Positions 1 through 4,678 of a stretch of 5,835 bases of DNA are shown piece by piece. This DNA is from Klenkia sp. (lineage in GTDB: Bacteria; Actinomycetota; Actinomycetes; Mycobacteriales; Geodermatophilaceae). Numbering within the stretch: position 1 is the stretch's first letter; each line of letters begins with the position of its first letter. Made by a program: the position numbers and the translations under genes. The stretch spans positions 1 through 5,835 of the forward strand of contig JAOPVM010000416.1 in assembly GCA_025966215.1 (NCBI GenBank). Reading direction: 5' to 3'. The notes under the pieces are model-generated. The model saw nothing but the letters and a program-made list of their open reading frames with translations, did not search any database and was not told the origin of the DNA.

Positions 1-306
1 TTCGTCGGGCTGATCATCTGGATCAACGTGGTCGCCCGGTTCGCCTTCTTCACGGCCGCGTGGACCTCGACCCTCCCGGCGGTCGAGCACGCGGTCGGCC
101 AGGTGCCGCTGGGCCCCGAGGCGCCGACCCGGCTGCCCGACGTGGTGCTGGTCGACGAACGCGGTCCGCGTCCTGCTCCCCTCGCGCTGGCAGGGGGTCT
201 GCTCGGGGTGGGAGCGGCGGTGGGGGCGGTCGTCGCCCGCTGGGCGCCACGGTGGGTGCGTCGAACGCGTGCCCGGTCGGCGCACCGGACCGACCCGACC
301 GGCTGA
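1..306 (+). CDS. YihY/virulence factor BrkB family membrane protein, C-terminal part
   Basis: This is the last 101 codons of a gene that starts before the window. It reads in frame from base 1 to TGA at 304-306. Residues 1-23 form a hydrophobic segment (FVGLIIWINVVARFAFFTAA) resembling the last conserved membrane helix of YihY/BrkB-type proteins, where a W-(I/L/F)-N-x-x-(A/S)-R pattern precedes an AAWT motif. A polar stretch (about 24-58) follows, then a second hydrophobic, Gly/Ala-rich segment (about 60-80) and a basic tail (RRTRAR), which would put the C terminus in the cytoplasm. The family is named after E. coli YihY, once misassigned as RNase BN. Its biochemical function is not settled, and a transport or envelope role is the usual guess. 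Third codon positions are nearly all G/C up to about base 165 and less strict afterwards, where the gene overlaps the opposite-strand carboxypeptidase. The family call rests on the first helix only. Confidence 0.72.
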   Translation, partial: FVGLIIWINVVARFAFFTAAWTSTLPAVEHAVGQVPLGPEAPTRLPDVVLVDERGPRPAPLALAGGLLGVGAAVGAVVARWAPRWVRRTRARSAHRTDPTG

Positions 307-1552
307 TCCCGCCGGCGGTCACGGCCCGCCGCCGGCCGACCAGGGTCGCGCCGACGATGCCGACCGCACCGACCCCGAGGGCCAGCGGAACCAGCACGGA
401 GTCCCCGTCCGAGGGCGCCGCGGCCGAGGCGGGCTGCGCCTCGGCGGCGGTCACCGCGTCCTGCGGGGACAGCGACCCGTCGTCGGGGACGACCGCGTGG
501 GGCAGCCCGACCGGCTCGGTGTCGCCGGGGTCGACCAGGGTGCCCACCCCGCTGCCGGACGGCGCCGCGAAGCCCCAGTCCAGCAGCCGCTCGGCCTGCT
601 CGGTGGTGGCGACCGGGTAGCGCTCGGCCTGCATGAGGCTGACCACCAGGCGCCGGCCGTCGCGCTCGGCGGCGGCCACGAAGGTGTGCCGGGCGGCGTC
701 GGTGAAGCCGGTCTTCCCGCCCAGGGTGCCCGGGTACTCGGTGAGCAGGGTGTTCTGGGACTGGATCTGGTAGCCCTCGGTGAGTCCGGCCACGGCCGGC
801 ATCTGCGCGGTCTGCGTCTGCAGGATCGCCGCGGCGGCGGGATCGGCGAGCAGCTGTCGCATGATCAGCGCCAGGTCGTAGGGCGAGGAGCTCTGCCCGG
901 CGACGTCCAGCCCGGACGGCGTGCCGGCCACGGTGTCCAGCGCGCCGATCCGCTGCGCCGTGGCGTTCATCGCCTCCAGCGTCGCGGGCACCCCGCCGGC
1001 GGCCCGGGCCAGGGCGTTGGCCGCGTCGTTGCCCGACTGCATGACCAGCCCGTCGAACAGCAGCGAGACCGGGTACTCGCCGCCGGCCACCAGGCCCACC
1101 CGGCTGCCCTCGACCGACTCGTCCTCCCGGGTGCCCTCCACGACGAGGGTGGGGTCCAGCTGACCGACCAGGGTCAGCAGGGTCAGGGTCTTCAACGTGC
1201 TGGCCGGGTAGTAGCGGCCGTGCGGGTCCTGCGCGCCGAGCACCTCGCCGGTGTCCATGTCGGCGACCAGCCAGCCCCGGGCGTCGATGCCCTCGGGGAC
1301 CCCCGGGGCGCCGTCGACGGTGACCAGCCCACGGGTGTCCAGGCCGTCGCCGCCCACCGTGCTGCCGTCGGGGGCGGTGCCCTGCGGCGGGCCGCCGTCC
1401 ATCGGAGCGGTCGGGGTGGGGGCAGCGGGGTCCACGCTGGGGCGGGGTGCTGCGTCGGACTCGGCCAGCGCGGCGGGGGCGGTGGTCAGCACGGTGAGCC
1501 CGGCGACCAGCGCCACCGCCGCCGCCCGCACTCCGGGCAGCAGGGATCGCAT
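50..1552 (-). CDS. D-alanyl-D-alanine carboxypeptidase, peptidase S11 family, membrane-anchored
   Basis: This is a 500-residue serine DD-carboxypeptidase of the penicillin-binding-protein type. It would trim the terminal D-Ala from peptidoglycan pentapeptides outside the membrane, which limits cross-linking. All three active-site motifs are present: S118-T-L-K121 (SxxK, nucleophile S118), S173-G-N175 (SxN) and K280-T-G282 (KTG). A signal peptide covers residues 1-30 (AxA-type cleavage after APAALA). A disordered Ala/Pro/Gly linker (about 31-84) leads to the catalytic domain (about 85-330). A second low-complexity linker precedes one membrane helix (about 385-406) that ends in GRRR, so the enzyme is anchored at its C terminus. 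There is no room for a PBP5-type C-terminal domain. The ATG at 1552 is chosen because it begins the signal peptide directly. An in-frame GTG at 1615 would add 21 residues that do not resemble a signal peptide. No Shine-Dalgarno is visible, which fits leaderless expression. The last 85 residues or so are Pro/Arg-rich and antisense to the YihY-type gene. Confidence 0.93.
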   Translation of the reverse strand: MRSLLPGVRAAAVALVAGLTVLTTAPAALAESDAAPRPSVDPAAPTPTAPMDGGPPQGTAPDGSTVGGDGLDTRGLVTVDGAPGVPEGIDARGWLVADMDTGEVLGAQDPHGRYYPASTLKTLTLLTLVGQLDPTLVVEGTREDESVEGSRVGLVAGGEYPVSLLFDGLVMQSGNDAANALARAAGGVPATLEAMNATAQRIGALDTVAGTPSGLDVAGQSSSPYDLALIMRQLLADPAAAAILQTQTAQMPAVAGLTEGYQIQSQNTLLTEYPGTLGGKTGFTDAARHTFVAAAERDGRRLVVSLMQAERYPVATTEQAERLLDWGFAAPSGSGVGTLVDPGDTEPVGLPHAVVPDDGSLSPQDAVTAAEAQPASAAAPSDGDSVLVPLALGVGAVGIVGATLVGRRRAVTAGGISRSGRSGAPTGHAFDAPTVAPSGRRPPPPPLPPRADPLPARGEQDADRVRRPAPRRAAGSAPRGPAAPGRPRARPPGGSRSTRP

Positions 1553-1560
1553 GGTGGGGA

Positions 1561-1573
1561 ACGCTAACCGCGG
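1561..1573 (-). promoter_or_regulatory. putative -10 element for a leaderless carboxypeptidase transcript
   Basis: Read on the minus strand, this stretch is CCGCGGTTAGCGT. It contains TAGCGT at 1566-1561, which fits the actinobacterial -10 pattern TANNNT. The A of the ATG is at 1552, only 9 nt past the end of that hexamer, so a normally spaced transcription start would fall at or within about 3 nt of the start codon. That would make a leaderless or nearly leaderless mRNA and explains why no Shine-Dalgarno sequence precedes the ATG. No good -35 hexamer is visible (GACCTC at 1590-1585 is the best at suitable spacing and is weak). The same 13 nt form one arm of the inverted repeat and may instead be an operator. 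Confidence 0.5.
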
Positions 1574-1609
1574 GTCGCCCGCACGAGGTCCCGGCACGCT
1601 GTGCAGCTG

Positions 1610-1621
1610 CGTCACGTGACG
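1610..1621. promoter_or_regulatory. 12-bp palindrome, candidate operator
   Basis: CGTCACGTGACG is its own reverse complement. It directly follows the smaller palindrome GCAGCTGC (1603-1610). It sits about 45 bp upstream of the putative -10 box of the carboxypeptidase gene, a place where activators or repressors commonly bind. No cognate regulator is encoded in the window, so its function is only suggested. Confidence 0.35.
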
Positions 1622-1757
1622 GGCGGCGCGCGTGGCCCGGTGTCGCCGGCCGCCGACGACCGACTCCCCGCCGCCGGGCAGTGGGTGTGTGTCCGGTGTT
1701 GCCAGCCGCTAACGATCGGGTCTCGGTGTCCACCCGACCGCACCGCTGGGCGGCCCG

Positions 1758-1770
1758 CCGCGGTTAGCGT
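1758..1770 (+). promoter_or_regulatory. putative -10 element for the BMP lipoprotein gene
   Basis: The right arm of the inverted repeat carries TAGCGT at 1765-1770, matching TANNNT. A start about 7 nt downstream would give a leader of roughly 118 nt before the GTG at 1895. No clear -35 hexamer is found at 17-18 bp spacing (the bases there read ACCGCT or CACCGC), so the promoter is supported mainly by its identity with the box facing the other gene. Confidence 0.4.
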
Positions 1771-1790
1771 GCCGACGTCGCTGCCAGGCG

Positions 1791-1805
1791 TCCGGGACTC
1801 CCGGA
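1791..1805 (+). other. small hairpin in the putative 5' leader of the lipoprotein gene
   Basis: TCCGGG (1791-1796) and CCCGGA (1800-1805) can pair into a 6-bp stem with a 3-nt loop. It lies near the predicted 5' end of the leader and might stabilise the transcript. Hairpins this short are frequent by chance at this GC content. Confidence 0.25.
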
Positions 1806-1880
1806 GCCCGGGCAGTCGACCACCGGAGTGCACACCCCGGGGCGCCTCCCGAGCCGCAGGCACGGGACGGGCCCCATACG

Positions 1881-1888
1881 AGAGGAGA
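1881..1888 (+). promoter_or_regulatory. ribosome binding site of the BMP lipoprotein gene
   Basis: AGAGGAGA ends 6 nt before the GTG at 1895 and is the best Shine-Dalgarno match in the region. It selects GTG 1895 over the in-frame ATG at 1913, which would have a less suitable spacing of 24 nt and would leave a shorter signal peptide. Confidence 0.8.
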
Positions 1889-1894
1889 CCCTTC

Positions 1895-2965
1895 GTGCGC
1901 CGTGCGCGTGGGATGAAGGCCGCAGCGCTGCTGCTGGCCGGCAGCTTGGCCCTGGCGGCCTGTGCCAGTGACGAGGAGACCGGTGGCGGCAGCGCCGGCG
2001 GCGGCAGTGCCGCCTCGGGCGACCTGCAGATCGGCCTGGCCTACGACACCGGCGGCCGTGGCGACCGCTCGTTCAACGACTCGGCGTACGCCGGCGCCTC
2101 GGCCGCGGCCGAGGCCCTCGGTGGCGAGGTCGAGGAGTTCAGCCCGAACGACGACGGTTCCGACCGGGCCGAGGGCCTGGCCCAGCTGGCCGAGGCCGGC
2201 TACGACCCGGTCATCGCCGTCGGCTTCAACTACGACGAGGTCATCGCCGACGTCGCCGCCGACTACCCGGACACCACGTTCGCCCAGGTCGACGGGTCCA
2301 ACACCCTCTTCGACGGCAGCAGCAAGGGCGACAACATGACCGGGCTGCTCTTCGCCGAGGAGCAGGGCTCGTTCCTGGCCGGCGTCGCCGCCGCCACCAA
2401 GTCCGAGACCGGCAACATCGGCTTCGTCGGTGGCGTCCAGTCGCCGCTGATCGAGAAGTTCGAGGCCGGCTACACCGCGGGTGCGCAGGCCGTGAACCCG
2501 GACATCACCGTCCAGGTCCAGTACATCTCCCCGGCCGGTGACTTCTCCGGGTTCAGCGACCCGGCCCGTGGCCAGATCGTGGCCCAGGGCCAGTTCGACG
2601 GCGGGGCGGACATCGTCTTCCACGCCGCCGGTGGTTCCGGTCAGGGCGTCTTCGAGGCCGCTGCGGCCTCGGGCAACCGCGCGATCGGCGTGGACTCCGA
2701 CCAGTACGAGACCGTCGGCGACCCGGCCCTGCAGGCCGTGATCATGACCTCGATGCTCAAGCGGGTCGACAACGCCGTCGAGGCGTTCATCACCGACTAC
2801 AGCGAGGGCAACGTCGAGGGCGGCTCCGACATCGTCAACGACCTGTCGACCGAGGGCGTGGGCCTGTCCACCTCCGGTGGTCAGATCGACGACATCGCCG
2901 ACGTCATCTCGGAGTACCAGCAGCAGATCGTCGACGGCGAGATCGAGGTCCCGACGACCCCCTGA
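1895..2965 (+). CDS. BMP family ABC transporter substrate-binding lipoprotein (PnrA/NupN type)
   Basis: This 356-residue extracytoplasmic binding protein would capture the ligand and deliver it to the permease encoded downstream. Residues 1-22 form a lipoprotein signal (basic MRRARGMK, hydrophobic core) ending in the lipobox L20-A-A-C23, so C23 is the lipidated residue. A Gly/Ser-rich tether (about 24-43) precedes the PBP1-type fold of the basic membrane protein family. Family signatures include IGLAYDTGGRGDRSFND (about 46-62), a GFNYDEVIADVA stretch (110-121), GLLFAEEQGSFLAG (150-163), GFVGGVQSPLIEKFEAGY (176-193), GVDSDQ (265-270) and TSMLKRVDNAV (285-295). Characterised relatives, Treponema PnrA and Bacillus NupN, bind purine nucleosides. 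The SFN motif, the GVDSDQ aspartates and K289 are in places consistent with ligand contacts there. Nucleoside import is therefore the best guess, but exact ligands vary in the family. The ATPase and permease that follow fit a nupNOPQ-like order. GTG 1895 is supported by the Shine-Dalgarno at 1881-1888. Confidence 0.94.
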   Translation: MRRARGMKAAALLLAGSLALAACASDEETGGGSAGGGSAASGDLQIGLAYDTGGRGDRSFNDSAYAGASAAAEALGGEVEEFSPNDDGSDRAEGLAQLAEAGYDPVIAVGFNYDEVIADVAADYPDTTFAQVDGSNTLFDGSSKGDNMTGLLFAEEQGSFLAGVAAATKSETGNIGFVGGVQSPLIEKFEAGYTAGAQAVNPDITVQVQYISPAGDFSGFSDPARGQIVAQGQFDGGADIVFHAAGGSGQGVFEAAAASGNRAIGVDSDQYETVGDPALQAVIMTSMLKRVDNAVEAFITDYSEGNVEGGSDIVNDLSTEGVGLSTSGGQIDDIADVISEYQQQIVDGEIEVPTTP

Positions 2966-3003
2966 TGCCCTGCTGACCGGCAGCGCAGCAGCACGGCAGG
3001 ACG

Positions 3004-3044
3004 ACGACGGGCCCGGGCGGCACACGCCCGGGCCCGTCGTTTCT
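3004..3044 (+). terminator. strong hairpin terminator after the lipoprotein gene
   Basis: ACGACGGGCCCGGGCG (3004-3019) pairs perfectly with CGCCCGGGCCCGTCGT (3025-3040) to form a 16-bp stem with a 5-nt loop (GCACA), followed by a short T-rich run (TTTCT, 3040-3044). It begins 38 nt past the lipoprotein stop codon. The poor T tract is typical of actinobacterial terminators. Being inside a transporter operon, it probably ends most transcripts after the binding-protein gene, allows some readthrough to the ATPase and permease, and protects the 3' end of the abundant short mRNA. Confidence 0.82.
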
Positions 3045-3050
3045 GCTGTG

Positions 3051-3056
3051 TACCGT
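3051..3056 (+). promoter_or_regulatory. possible -10 element for the ATPase-permease genes
   Basis: TACCGT fits TANNNT and lies just downstream of the terminator, about 93 nt before the ATPase start. No -35 hexamer is visible because the terminator stem occupies that position. Two short potential hairpins follow: 3054-3059 with 3066-3071, and 3075-3080 with 3087-3092. It is a weak candidate, noted because the terminator raises the question of how the downstream genes are transcribed. Confidence 0.2.
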
Positions 3057-3134
3057 CCCCCCGTCGGGACGACCCCGGGGTGCGAGCCCCGGCCGCCGCA
3101 GATCGTGCGGCCCACCCAGGCAGGTCGAGACGTC

Positions 3135-3142
3135 GAGAGAGG
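3135..3142 (+). promoter_or_regulatory. ribosome binding site of the ATPase gene
   Basis: GAGAGAGG ends 6 nt before the GTG at 3149 and decides that start. The frame stays open further upstream to at least 3080, but that extension has no Shine-Dalgarno and does not match the family, whose proteins begin shortly before the first beta strand (here LAVELRGITKRFPG). Confidence 0.75.
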
Positions 3143-3148
3143 CACCCA

Positions 3149-4678
3149 GTGACGGAGTCAGCACCGCTGGCGGTGGAGCTGCGCGGGATCACCAAGCGCT
3201 TCCCCGGGGTCGTGGCGAACCGGGACATCGAGCTGCGGGTCGCCCGCGGCGAGGTGCACGCGATCGTGGGGGAGAACGGCGCCGGCAAGTCGACGCTTAT
3301 GAAGACCCTGTACGGCATGCACCGCCCCGACGAGGGCCAGATCCTCCTCGACGGCCGCGAGGTGGTCTTCAAGAGCCCCTCGGACGCGATCGCCGCCGGC
3401 GTCGGCATGGTCCACCAGCACTTCATGCTCGCCGACAACCTGACCGTCCTGGAGAACGTCGTCCTGGGTGCGGAGAAGTCGCACGGCATCGGGGAGAAGG
3501 CCCGCCGCCGGATCACCGAGATCTCCGACTCCTACGCGCTGGGCCTGGACCCCGACTCCCTGGTCGAGGACCTCGGGGTCGGCGACCGGCAGCGGGTGGA
3601 GATCGCCAAGGTGCTCTACCGCGGCGCCACCACGCTGATCCTGGACGAGCCCACGGCCGTGCTGGTGCCCCAGGAGGTCGACGAGCTGTTCGGCAACCTC
3701 GCCGAGCTCAAGCGCGAGGGCCTCACCGTCATCTTCATCTCCCACAAGCTCGACGAGGTGCGCAAGGTCGCCGACTCGATCACCGTCATCCGGCGCGGCA
3801 CGACCGTGGGCACCGCAGACCCGGCGACGACGTCGGCCAAGCAGCTGGCCGAGATGATGGTCGGCGCCCAGCTGCCCACCCCGCAGACGCGCACCTCCAC
3901 CGTCCGCGAGGCCTCGGTGCTGCTGATGAGCGGGGTCACCGTGGCGACCCCGGGCGGGCGGCCGGCGGTGGACGACGTGACCCTGCGGGTGCGCGAGGGG
4001 GAGGTCGTCGGCATCGCCGGGGTCGAGGGCAACGGCCAGGCCGAGCTCGTCGACGCGATCATGGGCCTGCGCCCGCTCGCCGCCGGCACGATCGACCTGG
4101 GCACCGACGACATCACCCGGTGGAGCACCCGGGCCCGCCGCGAGGGCGGCATCGGGTTCATCCCGGAGGACCGGCACCGCCAGGGGATGCTGCTGGACGC
4201 CCCGCTGTGGGAGAACCGGGTGCTGGGCCACCAGACCCGTCCGCCGTCGGTGAAGGGCCCCTTCATCGACCGCCGCGGCGCCCGCGCCGACACCGCCCGG
4301 ATCATGAGCGAGTACGACGTCCGCGCCCCCGGCCCGGACACGCTGGCCGTCGCGCTGAGCGGTGGGAACCAGCAGAAGCTGATCGTCGGCCGCGAGATGA
4401 GCGCCGCACCGCGGCTGCTCATCGCGGCCCACCCGACCCGCGGCGTCGACGTCGGCGCGCAGTCGGTCATCTGGGAGCTGCTCAAGGACGCCCGCGCGGA
4501 GGGGATGGGGATCGTGCTGATCTCGGCCGACCTGGACGAGTTGATCGGACTGTCGGACACGCTCCACGTGATGCTCCGCGGCCGGCTGGTCGCCACCCTG
4601 GACCCCTCGGCACTGACCCCCGAGGAGCTCGGTGGCCACATGACCGGGGCCGTGCAGTCCGCCGGGAGCCCGGCGTGA
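3149..4678 (+). CDS. BMP/nucleoside-type ABC transporter ATP-binding protein with two fused NBDs
   Basis: This 509-residue cytoplasmic ATPase contains two ABC domains in tandem, like NupO and RbsA, and would power the importer. NBD1 (about 7-245) has an intact Walker A, G41-ENGAGKS-T49, and a Q-loop in the family-typical GMVHQHFML (86-94). It also has Walker B with D166-E167 and an H-loop H199. Its signature reads L142-GVGDRQ-Q148-type instead of LSVGxxQ, so the usual Ser is Gly. NBD2 (about 257-490) is the reverse: its Walker A is degenerate (G291-VEGNGQAEL), Walker B reads LLIAAHPTRG with no Asp-Glu pair, and the switch His is replaced by A460. Its signature L403-SGGNQQK is canonical. The complete site is therefore NBD1 Walker A with NBD2 signature, and the other site should be non-hydrolytic, as is usual in this subfamily. 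The gene lies 183 nt after the lipoprotein gene, beyond a terminator, and overlaps the permease gene by 4 nt. Substrate assignment comes only from the neighbouring binding protein. Confidence 0.95.
   Translation: MTESAPLAVELRGITKRFPGVVANRDIELRVARGEVHAIVGENGAGKSTLMKTLYGMHRPDEGQILLDGREVVFKSPSDAIAAGVGMVHQHFMLADNLTVLENVVLGAEKSHGIGEKARRRITEISDSYALGLDPDSLVEDLGVGDRQRVEIAKVLYRGATTLILDEPTAVLVPQEVDELFGNLAELKREGLTVIFISHKLDEVRKVADSITVIRRGTTVGTADPATTSAKQLAEMMVGAQLPTPQTRTSTVREASVLLMSGVTVATPGGRPAVDDVTLRVREGEVVGIAGVEGNGQAELVDAIMGLRPLAAGTIDLGTDDITRWSTRARREGGIGFIPEDRHRQGMLLDAPLWENRVLGHQTRPPSVKGPFIDRRGARADTARIMSEYDVRAPGPDTLAVALSGGNQQKLIVGREMSAAPRLLIAAHPTRGVDVGAQSVIWELLKDARAEGMGIVLISADLDELIGLSDTLHVMLRGRLVATLDPSALTPEELGGHMTGAVQSAGSPA
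4664..4678 (+). promoter_or_regulatory. Shine-Dalgarno and GTGA stop-start overlap coupling ATPase and permease
   Basis: GGGAG (4664-4668) lies 6 nt before the GTG at 4675. The start GTG (4675-4677) and the stop TGA (4676-4678) share bases as GTGA. Such 4-nt overlaps normally mean translational coupling, which would keep ATPase and permease amounts matched within the complex. Confidence 0.8.

Larger units (their letters stand above)
1561..1770. repeat. 13-nt perfect inverted repeat, arms 1561-1573 and 1758-1770
   Basis: The left arm ACGCTAACCGCGG (1561-1573) is the exact reverse complement of the right arm CCGCGGTTAGCGT (1758-1770), with 184 bp between them. Each arm presents TAGCGT towards its nearest gene. 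A further partial copy, CGCTAAC, lies at 1707-1713. The arms are too far apart for a simple RNA hairpin. They could be paired binding sites for one regulator, or two promoters of the same class facing outward. Confidence 0.75.
1553..1894. other. divergent intergenic region between the carboxypeptidase and BMP lipoprotein genes
   Basis: This 342-bp region has no convincing gene of its own. Frames stay open across it on both strands, but this is expected at this GC content, and they lack a ribosome binding site and recognisable protein content. It must carry the promoters for both flanking genes. Visible elements are a perfect 13-nt inverted repeat (1561-1573 and 1758-1770), another copy of its CGCTAAC core at 1707-1713, a 12-bp palindrome at 1610-1621, a small hairpin at 1791-1805 and the lipoprotein ribosome binding site at 1881-1888. 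CTAA and TTAG tetramers appear only here as far as I could see by eye. Confidence 0.8.

Noticed and set aside
269..1567. A 432-codon plus-strand frame across the carboxypeptidase gene
   Set aside because: It lies opposite a gene with all three active-site motifs. Its Gly/Gln/Arg/His-rich translation is typical antisense noise.
1707..1713. CGCTAAC read as a third promoter -10 box
   Set aside because: On the minus strand it gives TAGCGG, which breaks the TANNNT pattern at its last base, so it is kept only as a repeat copy.
1601..1894. Upstream extension of the lipoprotein frame by about 98 codons
   Set aside because: The frame is open but contains no signal peptide at its beginning. The ribosome binding site at 1881-1888 and the lipoprotein signal starting at 1895 fix the real start.
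1771..1894. A purine riboswitch in the leader of the nucleoside-transporter gene
   Set aside because: Purine riboswitches do control nucleoside transporters in some bacteria, but the leader is GC-rich throughout, and I see neither the conserved A/U-rich junction bases nor a three-stem layout.
3158..4639. A 493-codon minus-strand frame opposite the ATPase
   Set aside because: It mirrors the ATPase codons, has no ribosome binding site or domain, and gives His/Gln/Gly/Asp-rich filler.
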